From NCBI GenBank assembly GCA_934167365.1, contig CAKPKU010000027.1:1-18400 (forward strand): a DNA stretch of 18,400 nt. The letters are read 5' to 3'. The stretch's first letter is position 1. The number at the start of each line of letters is the position of its first letter. Below, piece by piece: positions 18,301-18,400 of this stretch. The stretch comes from an uncultured Clostridia bacterium. Lineage in GTDB: Bacteria; Bacillota; Clostridia; TANB77; CAG-508. The translations under genes were made by a program, and so were the position numbers. Below the pieces are notes generated by a model. The model did not search any database. It was not told where the DNA came from and saw only the letters and a list, made by a program, of their open reading frames with translations.

Positions 18301-18400
18301 ACATTTAAACTAAATGATCCTGTTATTTCCTTATTTGGAACTTTTACATTTATTGTGGCATCTACTTGATCTGTACTTACACACTCATTTGTTGTTGTAC
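351..18400 (-). CDS. Giant modular cell-surface adhesin-like protein (Cna-B / SpaA / beta-helix), N-terminus outside the window
   Basis: One uninterrupted frame of 6015 complete codons ends at TAA 351-353 and is still open at 18400, so the CDS is 5'-partial. The ATG at 17685-17687 is only the first in-window Met; 237 open codons with SpaA-type sequence precede it. Counting the first complete codon (18396-18398) as residue 1: SpaA-type domains ~20-450, D(L)xLRK module 460-735, SpaA-type 736-852, Ig-like 853-1029, predicted beta-helix 1030-3637, D(L)xLRK module 3705-3960, fifteen Cna-B domains 3961-5379, three D(L)xLRK modules 5386-5973, VKTG 5979-5982, membrane helix 5986-6003, basic tail. The families are those of Gram-positive surface proteins and pilins. 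The inferred role is attachment or cell-cell contact; the ligand is unknown. No catalytic motif, frameshift or internal stop was seen. The extreme length is the oddity. Confident on architecture, not on binding function. Confidence 0.95.
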   Translation of the reverse strand, partial: TTTNECVSTDQVDATINVKVPNKEITGSFSLNVVKKDSKTAQKIAGVGFKIKILDEQGNLLENAESLGIDGEKELFVNNDETSELYGTLNINGIKITGVNKKYTIKITESTIPTGYIGAEEKTITATSVYNEISNKYELVPDNTQDYVLIENELITAEIKNTQITEENGNYTLSIEKVDNADSNTKLQGVKFTVNSKESEATSKEGIVSIASKEITEEGTDTYEISEIDLGNNKYIKMQDTLTVNVKTISTLTESVRKYSVESYSFDDNTTTKEITLQDGTKATAILTSDLQNNIKLTIPNKKMSGSYNINFNKISQTTQKKLSGAVFSLKAEQKQSDGTYVNIDLYDTKDNKLTRDENNEKIAKIDDTKNSTIYELNNIRIDSEGTYKFTLSEVNAPVGYDIITSKSFEITISISEVNGFKEYKITNVAGVENVDNNDISFELNNVTLKVEDKELVDKFDLSLRKFITDIERDTNKDGQIDSNDEKINVETRAPVLNERSLLGLNTNATTLYYFHTKNALAVKKGDIVTYTIRVYNENKIPGYAKEITDYIPEGLEFVKYTNGDGSINANYGWETVSDASGKVIAVKTSYLQDQILNEIGLKEELLGENADVWYRDVKVQLKVTQSPNSENNIYLTNRAEITSYGYYTDGTKDANGRYNSVDKDTEGATFVEATKTPDIDIDSVEKTIYNKDQGTESLGLGNWYSSHVLNNKPDIENYYPGDQDDDDFETVYVENFVNTQIELNKLSTINNKHIEGAIFKITNNKPNTSINMKICNKSTSKEIEISEDGTFTVPSEGILIDLSNLEKDETYELLVQETKAPEGYEKTLESFILQVVISADGQVSANVKNVTDIDGTVYAGKDQGIVNLEGADKDGNVVLDSKNNNSKIEYKIGKNGEWKTYSDILKVEENDTVYARSTDGNNYSSVAVKVINNIDKVAPKLESAQEDTNNTDIETSVNVVLTDNASGIVGYGLSTSNTEAPKYTNCNQETRAEVTIDHIEKNGTYYLWVKDAAGNVSVNEIKITTVNENVMVAKIIAASEGYGSLIDTEYKTLAEAIAACPTDGSVTIQIIHDIYNESNIVDKNITIDLNGFKVTTRSETDPTIKVTTGNLTIINDKNSGGIVSENTEGIYVTENGTLTLGKNDKTVAEAQPSVTGKTIGVKNEGTFNFYDGNIVAENAIVGNVTDTPLLYSTSISQGDKTQKAVLAIISGVEARIGRKTYTKIEDAISDAGTNIGQDGSQVEIVVVTDLAKESTVIVDETKNIKLDLDGHTFTTTSSGYVIENYGKLEVVDSKETYNLHVEAEETNIVNGNKNITANSTFSNGGYLSYIKDLNFDFTTTIEDEYTLTVGGFGFNANWEMYLDDISICTNTDKGFSDSGNKIFTVNLGKVAPGTHTIRAYSTSGNGVSYDYFEITNNNGKITSTTNDVIYNGSKTNSETEESDVININIDENNLHKYNDSDEYYFEYKDGKIVSNNNGKVSTKAKSYYELDLTQYTGKYVLTLDTTISASSRSDSGYGVGCVSISNEPNSENIDATNYGNFVKAYGKQNIFSEYELVGGQKYYLNLMYSKGNYIDSTTDDDFKMNNILLTKKSEGILTLTSGHIESSKNNCSAVKNSGIFNMNGGVVSTNVYNNTVIGINTSKAGTTNINGGKITTLGTAVKTTDVGITNITDGKITGYYGIESNGYMGNIIATGGKFGECYSQVRANNSNSQIYLSGLSLKESISGSNVILETGGNVIIDNCTLENSNGNNINGSSGKVTIKNNSIIKNTSSNNYSAINARSYYSSYLSVEIENSQIISNHQALYAAGKAIINNSKLESTQDYVVYKTGDYNLSINDSILTNENSTSNYAGIFVDYGSGKIDIDGNTKITSKGTSIYFRGTGSDGNSKLNIKSGTIKSLNGNAVYMGSRESGTITLGEKDGNSIENPVLQSNINSAVIYANNAKLKFFDGKLIGMPNNVINTTIEELEENKNLVSNINDDGYEEITLGQNESVVGLVENGEVVQEYNSLENAITTIGDTTEQKEIRLLKDIYQDKSISIGKSQNIKIDLYGKKITALANNTFDNKGKIEIVDTKDDKFVNTYTDVVNTNSTYYFEKQENGSLVSKGNSNLMYNYIEVDLTDKLGKYNLIVNAQMQSSQDRQYGTVSVAEKTGSYYCSSGGMVNLTSTQEAKDYTYTLDGGKKYYVYMGFYSQYTSNVNTDSLTINSVNVQELYEYNIFAKSSITIINNQIVTNEDETKQYGKFILGNGANIYFEGSGKSYQDANIIPVINNASDLEINNGIIYITSNSENLKIINNIGDSKFTYTNGNIEMSSASHIYGIYNTDNTETIMKDGNIIGGSHSVYNIGSSNFTVESGYIELSNASNWNYGIYSQTTGNVKILKIEGKDRLKIKIPTGYEYGIYTNMDGETYIQDVDICGYNVNTVYAIYNEKGNIVIENANLEGRFSWAIYDNGSESSINIKNCSMNITDGNSIGVNAGSITIDNCDIISDDYGARITNGGTFTVKSGNITSKTSDGIRIEGANSSFILGEKITDEGTENGEVVNTTSPVIQGKTYGIYNVSGKFYFYDGAGVGPIGKSIYGTITDQEKGYQIQKNVNEDNTLETAILVKLPIIEIIDEGKYTSISEFQKALNKLDTSKSYEINVLNEISIGQDESSIVIPENLTAVLDLKGYAILAANEETIVNNGKFTIKDSSDTTTGNIRASSSGSLIVNNGTMNLSSFSINIVGAGTSDVYKKVIVNNNSIESNNVNITSSNGYMYIYYNDGKGDLNVTGGSIKLTERAGYAIYNNSSNNISITSSEIKTYDAVNNGTGDIIINSGTNFYSIDGIINNNIGNVIINDGVVSGSYGIIINKGIEVNNEMKYGNIYIHGGTITDHNYGYAIACNGGEIYIDGENVTISDFNITGNTIMNMSAGTITSCVRLQETSTFNLAGGTVQYKNGNPIVLNDSSTLNIGINDGTVNENNPVISTGESTYFAINASDSSTVNYYDGKIMTKGEFFINNSIKNIASGYRINTVTDESGNNITTLAKNNNIAKVGEDEYDNLESAFAAVTNENNIITMTNNITVTDSIHIPEITGNVILDLNGKVITTYTLNNIFKNSGNFEIRDSSETENENKKVTGTGTIKGWSRNLIENTGTLIINGGYYSLCNNTSTADLAGKLISNLEHGTITWNKGKIYLKSGNSDAYQYGIYNSGTGTIDLNYIEYDCIGYSGSWGAYSRQYMIYTDNNDISNANVINIANGTISGPNSSYTYGIYDNAGTATINISGGEFVNTDIDVSNKVYENGKYRDSISKLYIKGGNLQIDIDTGAYIKVDDGSISKLLIHGVAEINGGTIKSLETRQSEETIINNGKIGSIRMSSGKITMINGSIYNTDGYGVFMNGGTEFILLGGTVQSENSCAIELYNGSGQKLTIGNNEDMVTSESPLIIGGTYGVSNESNGTVKFYDGTIKGSTKAIYGTITEVPELYKIKYSENDTIATLDLSTVVENVASVGGIYYDTLQSAIDAATNSSGIVILHKDIVLSNSVSVSSNANITINLNANSISYAGTSATIQNAGNLSIIDESEEENTIAAKIQNTQGVAIENNGTLTIGVNDGVVNTVTPAIIGTPDAITNNGTLNLYDGTLNGTPITEGTTVAKVDVKSYKLASTKVMASDSTNDENTSNYISAPTISADPSLPTWTNDHVDVTIKNNQRIVLNVTNKEQGFDLSLRKYITAVNGTDVQTITGESRAPKVNSNMLAGLQKSSTANYVHTKEAVKVEKDDIVTYKINVYNEGDMSGYASEIVDYLPDGLEYIVDNEINTSYGWEVAKTDENGKVTAIKTHKLENTLLESTEEKGNTIKQLVSGTLEETPYVEVVCKVTKEKSNNTTYLTNRAEITAQKDIAGNEYGSYFTDGNQVNSDVDSSANSISGSLDLENWYKTHVINPKESYSGTDLEKVEKLGYYPGNEDDDDFDTVYIPGNVVEKTVKKVWVDGNGETRPESIKVKLLANEKEYIADGVTNPVTLNAENNWTYTWQNLPVEIDGTTVEYTIEELTVDGYKVSKDVNGDITTITNTELINISGTKTWEDYNNAENTRPERITVRLFANGTEVESKTVEPNEAGKWEYEFTDLPKYDENKVLITYTITEDKVEGYTTEINGYDITNKYETSIDVSGTKTWVDYNNADNTRPSSIKVNLLKNGTKIKDIEVTPDEAGEWKYEFTSLPKYDENNNLIAYTVTEDKVENYESKVDGYNITNTYETSINVSGTKTWVDYNNGDNTRPTSIKVNLLKNGTKIKDIEVTPNEAGEWKYEFTSLPKYDENNNLIVFTVTEDKVEGYTTEIDGYNITNTYKTSINVSGTKTWEDYNNAENTRPSSIKVNLLKNGTKIKDIEVTPNESGEWKYEFTSLPKYDENNNLIVYTVTEDKVEGYTTEIDGYNITNTYETSIDISGTKTWEDYNNADNTRPTSIKVNLLKNGTKIKDIEVTPDETGEWKYEFTSLPKYDENNNLITYTVTEDKVEGYTTEVNGYDITNTYETSIDISGTKTWEDYNNADNTRPTSIKVNLLKNGTKIKEVEVEPNETGEWKYEFTSLPKYDENNNLIAYTVTEDKVEGYTTEVNGYDITNKYETSIDVSGTKTWEDYNNAENTRPSSIKVNLLKNGTKIKDIEVTPNEAGEWKYEFTSLPKYDENNNLIAYTVTEDKVEGYTTEIDGYNITNTYETSIDISGTKTWVDYNNADNTRPTSIKVNLLKNGTKIEDIEVTPNESGEWKYEFTSLPKYDENNNLIAYTVTEDKVEGYTTEVNGYDITNKYETSIDVSGTKTWEDYNNAENTRPSSIKVNLLKNGTKIKDIEVTPDETGEWKYEFTSLPKYDENNNLIVYTVTEDKVEGYTTEINGYDITNKHETSIDVSGIKTWEDYNNADGIRPTGIKVNLLKNGIKIKDTEVTPNEAGEWKYEFTSLPKYDENNNLITYTITEDKVEGYTTEINGYNITNTHIPEEVEKSVKKKWEDNEDEDKIRPESIQVQLSANGNKYEAEGVTNPVTLSKDNNWTYTWSNLPKKINGEEVKYTIEEVGEVTGYTTASSTEGDKTTITNIHISTPEETARTVLKVWDDGDDVDKIRPESIQVQLSADGKKYEAEGVTNPVTLNKENNWSYTWSNLPKKVNGEEVKYTIEEVGEVTGYTTKIDVEGNITTITNTHTPEKTEKTVQKVWDDNNDEDKVRPESIQVQLLANGEPYEAENIENPIILTAGEDGIWQPEEQTFTWKNLPKYLNGEEIVYEIIETRNIAGYTSSTKVEGDTTIITNTHTPEKVSKTVKKNWIDNENEENTRPTSIQVQLLANGDKYEEVTLSEENNWTYTWSNLPKKSNGSDIKYTIEEVGEVTGYTKTLTVKDDTTIITNTLNSKKEFDLALRKFIVQIGKTQYSKENGNSRAPEVDISPLTDGDQSTTTAIYKHSKTPLKAAVGDKVIYTIRVYNEGDISGYATKITDHLPEELEFVEYTKSDGSINDKFKWVKLDDRTITTNYLENTLLEAFDGSKLDYADVQIECRIKENAPVDKNFTNIAAITEEKDENKDDVKDRDSEGGNEKLPSDEDLPKYNDHQEDDDDFEKVYIEKERTKEYDLSLRKFITAVNSNEITERIPNVNTDNLVNKKSTTAEYEHPKDPVLVCTNDIVKYTLRIYNEGPEDAYASVIRDDIPEGLEFVKYEDGDGSINAKYGWKLLDENGDYTENVNNAKYILTDYLSKDKGENNLLKAFDPSTMTSLDYRDVEVEFRVTEPNTSDRIIINYAQIVEETDDEGNTVTDRDSTPGKWVDGEDDQDIEKIRVKYFDLALRKWVTQAIIIQNGNETITQTNHKAEDDPEEVVKVDLKKKNLSELVVKFRYSIRVTNQGEIAGYAKEIKDYIPNGLKFEQVDNPTWAKSSDGTIVTNELADTLLQPGESAEVTVVLTWINSSTNMGLKNNIAEISRDYNSHGTPDIDSTPDNEVLGEDDIDDAPVMLTVKTGSAQITYVIIALAFISIIAVGGKIIKEKVVENKK
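354..467 (-). other. Non-canonical sortase-type signal: TVKTG, membrane helix, basic tail
   Basis: TVKTG (467-453) is followed by SAQ, an 18-residue hydrophobic segment ITYVIIALAFISIIAVGG (443-390) and the charged tail KIIKEKVVENKK up to the stop. Pentapeptide, helix and positive tail are the three parts of a cell-wall sorting signal. The pentapeptide is not LPxTG; it is nearest to the (N/S/P)(V/P)xTG motifs of class B-type clostridial sortases. A plain C-terminal membrane anchor is the alternative. Confidence 0.7.
480..980 (-). other. D(L)xLRK fimbrial-type module E (membrane-proximal)
   Basis: FDLALRKWVTQAII, VVKFRYSIRVTNQGE, YAKEIKDYIPNGLKFE, LKNNIAEISRD, DIDSTPD, GEDDIDDAP. The shortest and most divergent copy (about 167 residues), without G-S-I-N-x-x-Y-G-W and without the DDDDFE run. 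It precedes the sorting-like signal directly. Confidence 0.65.
981..1604 (-). other. D(L)xLRK fimbrial-type module D
   Basis: YDLSLRKFITAVNS, NDIVKYTLRIYNEGP, YASVIRDDIPEGLEFV, GSINAKYGW, INYAQIVEE, DRDSTPG, EDDQDIEKIRVKY. The acidic run is reduced to EDDQD and the RAP segment is replaced by R-I-P-N-V-N. Follows module C with no linker. Confidence 0.7.
1605..2243 (-). other. D(L)xLRK fimbrial-type module C
   Basis: FDLALRKFIVQIG, NSRAPEVDIS, DKVIYTIRVYNEGD, YATKITDHLPEELEFV, GSINDKFKW, NIAAITEE, DRDSEGG, QEDDDDFEKVYIE. About 213 residues, shorter than A and B because it lacks the N-W-Y-x-x-H segment. First of three tandem copies near the cell-proximal end. Confidence 0.7.
2262..2540 (-). repeat. 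Cna-B domain, C-terminal flanking copy 4
   Basis: PEKVSKTVKKNWIDN, TRPTSIQVQLLANG, NNWTYTWSNLPKKSNG, IKYTIEEVGEVTGY, TTIITNTLN. It lacks the 'EGVTNPVTL' segment and is back to about 93 residues. Last Cna-B domain; it leads into module C after a few residues. Confidence 0.9.
2541..2864 (-). repeat. Cna-B domain, C-terminal flanking copy 3 (long variant)
   Basis: PEKTEKTVQKVWDDN, VRPESIQVQLLANGEPY, FTWKNLPKYLNGEE, IVYEIIETRNIAGY, TTIITNTHT. The longest Cna-B copy here (108 residues), owing to a longer loop around 'LTAGEDGIWQPEEQ'. The catalytic-type Glu lies in I-I-E-T. Confidence 0.85.
2865..3167 (-). repeat. Cna-B domain, C-terminal flanking copy 2
   Basis: PEETARTVLKVWDDG, IRPESIQVQLSADGKKY, NNWSYTWSNLPKKVNGEE, VKYTIEEVGEVTGYTT, ITTITNTHT. 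Very close to the preceding copy. The Lys-Val-Trp, Glu and Asn positions are intact. Confidence 0.9.
3168..3476 (-). repeat. Cna-B domain, C-terminal flanking copy 1
   Basis: PEEVEKSVKKKWEDN, IRPESIQVQLSANG, NNWTYTWSNLPKKINGEE, VKYTIEEVGEVTGYTT, KTTITNIHIS. Lys, Glu and Asn positions kept. Longer than the core repeat because of an extra 'EGVTNPVTL' segment that the 92-residue copies lack. Confidence 0.9.
3471..6230 (-). repeat. Ten-copy tandem array of 92-residue Cna-B domains (276-bp period)
   Basis: The Trp codon of the G-T/I-K-T-W motif falls at 6204, 5928, 5652, 5376, 5100, 4824, 4548, 4272, 3996 and 3720: nine successive steps of exactly 276 bp with no insertion or deletion. Each copy reads (V/I)SG(T/I)KTW, (E/V)DYNNA/GxxRP, IxVxL, WxYEFT(S/D)LPKYDEN, YT(V/I)TEDKVE (FTVTEDKVE in copy 3), GY(N/D)ITN. 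Lys, Glu and Asn of the predicted isopeptide bond are kept in all ten. The first copy (RITVRLFANGTEVES) is the most divergent; the rest differ by a few mosaic substitutions. The array forms a stalk. Copy number is likely to vary by recombination (inference). Confidence 0.97.
6231..6518 (-). repeat. Cna-B domain, N-terminal flanking type
   Basis: VEKTVKKVWVDGNG, TRPESIKVKLLANE, NNWTYTWQNLPVEIDG, VEYTIEELTVDGY, ITTITNTEL. Conserved Lys before V-W, Glu in Y-T-I-E-E and Asn in T-N-T are the three residues that form the Cna-B isopeptide bond in characterised homologues. It belongs to the same divergent type as the four domains after the core array. Confidence 0.9.
6519..7286 (-). other. D(L)xLRK fimbrial-type module B
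   Basis: Starts FDLSLRKYITAVNG. It carries GESRAPKVN, DIVTYKINVYNEGD, YASEIVDYLPDGLEYI, NTSYGWEV, YLTNRAEITA, DVDSSANS, NWYKTHVINP, YYPGNEDDDD and FDTVYIPG. Every landmark of module A is kept except the calcium-type loop. It joins the beta-helix to the Cna-B stalk. Confidence 0.7.
7287..7487 (-). other. Linker with a truncated Ig-like start
   Basis: About 67 residues. After a polar stretch (SDSTNDENTSNY) comes APTISADPSLPTWTND, then HVDVTI. P-x-x-P-T-W-T-N-x-x-V-x-V-T-I is the usual opening of Ig-like repeats in clostridial surface proteins, but the rest of such a domain is missing and the chain enters the next DLSLRKY module within some 20 residues. Best read as a domain relic or a fusion joint. 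Confidence 0.5.
7488..7943 (-). repeat. Beta-helix module 6 (short, last)
   Basis: Header: ASVGGIYYDTLQSAIDAA, IVILHKDIVL, ITINLNANSI, GNLSIIDESEEE. It goes almost directly to the footer: GTLTIGVNDGVV, TPAIIGTPDAITNNG, TLNLYDGTLNG. About 152 residues. With module 1, the short copies bracket the four long ones, as if serving as end caps (inference). Confidence 0.7.
7944..9308 (-). repeat. Beta-helix module 5
   Basis: Header: YDNLESAFAAVTN, ITVTDSIHI, VILDLNGKVI, GNFEIRDSSE. Rungs include GTLIINGGYYSL, ATINISGGEF, AEINGGTIKSL and GKITMINGSIYN. Footer: KLTIGNNEDMV, GGTYGVSNESNGTVKFYDG, TIKGSTKAIYGTITE, almost the same wording as the footer of module 3. About 455 residues. Confidence 0.7.
9309..10568 (-). 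repeat. Beta-helix module 4
   Basis: Header: YTSISEFQKALNKL, YEINVLNEISIG, LTAVLDLKGYAI, GKFTIKDSSD. Rungs include GSLIVNNGTMNL, GDLNVTGGSIKL, GDIIINSGTNFY, GNVIINDGVV and GNIYIHGGTI. Footer: STLNIGINDGTVNENNPVI, then VNYYDGKIM. About 420 residues with no inserted domain. Confidence 0.7.
10569..12413 (-). repeat. Beta-helix module 3
   Basis: Header: YNSLENAITTIG, EIRLLKDIY, IKIDLYGKKI, GKIEIVDTKDD. The second sandwich-like insert follows, then a very regular run of rungs carrying (G/A)IY(N/S/T/D) at roughly 11445-10975. Footer: SPVIQGKTYGIYNVSG, KFYFYDGAGVG, KSIYGTITD. About 615 residues. Confidence 0.7.
11751..12137 (-). other. Sandwich-like insert, copy 2
   Basis: STYYFEKQENGSLVS, then NYIEVDLTDKLGKYNLIV, GTVSVAEKTG, GGKKYYVYMGFYSQY and LTINSVNVQELYE. 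The order and spacing of the YYFE, x-E-V-D-L-T, G-K-Y and G-G-K-K-Y-Y elements match copy 1 (13620-14025). It sits at the equivalent place, just after the header of its module, but without a preceding CBM-like domain. Function unknown. Confidence 0.55.
13620..14025 (-). other. Sandwich-like insert, copy 1
   Basis: About 135 residues from DEYYFEYKDGKIVS through SYYELDLTQYTGKYVLTL, then GGQKYYLNLMYSKG and FKMNNILLTKK. No family is recognised. The Y-x-E-L/V-D-L-T ... G-K-Y strands and the G-G-x-K-Y-Y strand recur in order in copy 2 at 11751-12137, so this is a duplicated domain, most likely an all-beta sandwich. Copy 1 follows the CBM-like domain in module 2. Confidence 0.55.
14145..14507 (-). 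other. CBM6/CBM35-like carbohydrate-binding domain (candidate)
   Basis: About 120 residues: YNLHVEAEE at the start, NGGYLSYI, a TLTVGGFGFNANWEMYLDD strand pair, FTVNLGKVAPGTHTIRAY and a closing VSYDYFEIT. The order of an E-A-E-E opening strand, G-x-Y-L strand, T-L-x-V strand, P-G-x-H-T-I-R strand and final D-x-F-x-I matches CBM6/35 beta-sandwich modules, which usually bind sugars and calcium. It is inserted in module 2. Sequence similarity by eye only; ligand unknown. Confidence 0.55.
14787..15311 (-). repeat. Beta-helix module 1
   Basis: Shortest of the six modules with both ends (about 175 residues). The header reads YKTLAEAIAAC, VTIQIIHDIY, then ITIDLNGFKV and GNLTIIND. The footer reads GTLTLGKNDKTV, GKTIGVKNEGTF and NFYDGNIVAE. 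The hydrophobic strands separated by Asn/Gly turns suggest a right-handed beta-helix of the pectin-lyase type, but none of the catalytic residues of lyases can be pointed to. Confidence 0.7.
15312..15842 (-). other. Bacterial Ig-like stretch preceding the beta-helix
   Basis: Contains KIEYKIGKNGEWKTY, an NDTVYARSTDG strand, DKVAPKLESA, a VNVVLTDNASGIVGYGLS strand and GTYYLWVKDAAGNVS. The D-x-x-AP / TDNASGI / G-x-Y-x-L-W-V-K-D-A-A-G-N-V-S series is characteristic of Ig-like (Big_3 type) repeats in Firmicute surface proteins. About one and a half such domains fit. It serves as a spacer just before the first beta-helix module. Confidence 0.7.
15843..16193 (-). other. SpaA-type prealbumin-like domain 4
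   Basis: Begins NFVNTQIELNKLSTINNKH, then IEGAIFKI, the L/I-x-G-A-x-F signature. It continues to VQETKAPEGYEKTL, a textbook E-T-K-A-P-x-G-Y strand, and closes at SANVKNVT. Lys (LNK), Glu (QET) and a terminal Asn are in place for an isopeptide bond. It separates module A from the Ig-like and beta-helix parts. Confidence 0.85.
16194..17021 (-). other. D(L)xLRK fimbrial-type module A
   Basis: About 276 residues starting FDLSLRKFITDIE. Landmarks in order: a dockerin/EF-hand-like acidic loop, RAPVLN, a GDIVTYTIRVYNENK strand, YAKEITDYIPEGLEFV, GSINANYGW, TNRAEITS, DKDTEG, NWYSSHVLN, YYPGDQDDDD and FETVYVEN. The Y-T-I-R-V-Y-N ... P-x-G-L-E-F pattern resembles DUF11/fimbrial isopeptide-forming domains of Firmicute surface proteins. 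Of the five copies in the protein, this and copy B are the most complete. The fold assignment is inference. Confidence 0.7.
16944..16979 (-). other. Dockerin/EF-hand-like calcium-binding loop
   Basis: The twelve residues DTNKDGQIDSND fit the consensus loop: acidic or Asn side chains at positions 1, 3, 5, 9 and 12, Gly at 6 and Ile at 8. This is a single loop, not the paired loops of a true dockerin or calmodulin-type domain. It sits between the first strand and the RAPVLN segment of module A, and the other four modules lack it. Calcium binding is inferred from the pattern alone. Confidence 0.65.
17049..17501 (-). other. SpaA-type prealbumin-like domain 3
   Basis: Starts PNKKMSGSYNINFNKIS, closely paralleling domain 1 (PNKEITGSFSLN), then KKLSGAVFSLKAEQK. 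SEVNAPVGYD near the end is a clear E-x-x-AP-x-GY strand. The Lys of NFNK, the Glu of SEVNAP and an Asn in the closing FELNN strand are candidates for an isopeptide bond. It leads straight into the first DLSLRKF module. Confidence 0.75.
17508..17909 (-). other. SpaA-type prealbumin-like domain 2
   Basis: GNYTLSIEKVDNADSNTKL followed by QGVKFTV is a typical SpaA-type first strand (K-V-D ... L-x-G-x-x-F). The later YEISEIDLGNNKY occupies the place of the E..AP.GY strand but lacks the proline-glycine pair, so this copy is divergent. The internal ATG at 17687 lies in the middle of this domain, which argues against its use as a start codon. Confidence 0.6.
17910..18341 (-). other. SpaA-type prealbumin-like domain 1
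   Basis: The segment opens with VPNKEITGSFSL, followed by a VVKKDSKT strand and AGVGFKI. This matches the K-x-D ... L-x-G-(A/V)-x-F start of SpaA/Cna-B-like pilin domains. It continues with ITESTIPTGY, the equivalent of the family's E-x-x-AP-x-GY strand, and closes at AEIKNTQ. In this family a Lys near the start, a Glu in the E..AP.GY strand and a terminal Asn form an isopeptide bond; candidates for all three are present. About 19 residues before it reach the window edge and look like the end of another domain. Confidence 0.7.

Overview
The window is almost entirely one gene. A single reading frame on the minus strand runs without a stop from the window's right edge (18400) to a TAA at 351-353, giving at least 6015 codons. 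The first in-frame ATG inside the window (17685-17687) is not a credible start: 237 more open codons lie upstream of it and carry recognisable domain sequence, so the true N-terminus, including any signal peptide, lies outside. The DNA is strongly AT-rich, uses the standard code (no in-frame TGA), and the protein is rich in Asn, Thr, Ser and Ile. With the domain types, this points to a low-GC Firmicute, most likely an anaerobic Clostridia-type bacterium. That assignment is inference.

The product is a giant cell-surface, adhesin-like protein built of repeated modules. From N to C terminus (right to left in coordinates): three SpaA-type prealbumin-like domains (18341-17049); a first 'DLSLRKF' fimbrial-type module (17021-16194); a fourth SpaA-type domain (16193-15843); an Ig-like stretch (15842-15312); a predicted beta-helix of about 2600 residues in six header-to-footer modules (15311-7488), with a CBM6/35-like domain and two related beta-sandwich-like inserts inside it; a linker with an Ig-like relic (7487-7287); a second DLSLRKY module (7286-6519); fifteen Cna-B-type domains (6518-2262), ten of which form a gap-free 276-bp tandem array; three further D(L)xLRK modules (2243-480); and a C-terminal VKTG motif, membrane helix and basic tail (467-354) resembling a non-canonical sortase signal.

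The beta-helix and embedded domains look like the ligand-facing part. The SpaA, Cna-B and DLSLRKF domains look like a stalk, and the conserved Lys/Glu/Asn positions predict intramolecular isopeptide crosslinks. No enzyme active site is recognisable. No second gene, RNA gene, CRISPR array or mobile element is visible.

Positions 1-350 lie downstream of the gene and hold several inverted repeats, notably a compound hairpin at 138-172, but no supportable coding sequence. No sortase or other neighbouring gene falls in the window, so anchoring and regulation cannot be checked here.
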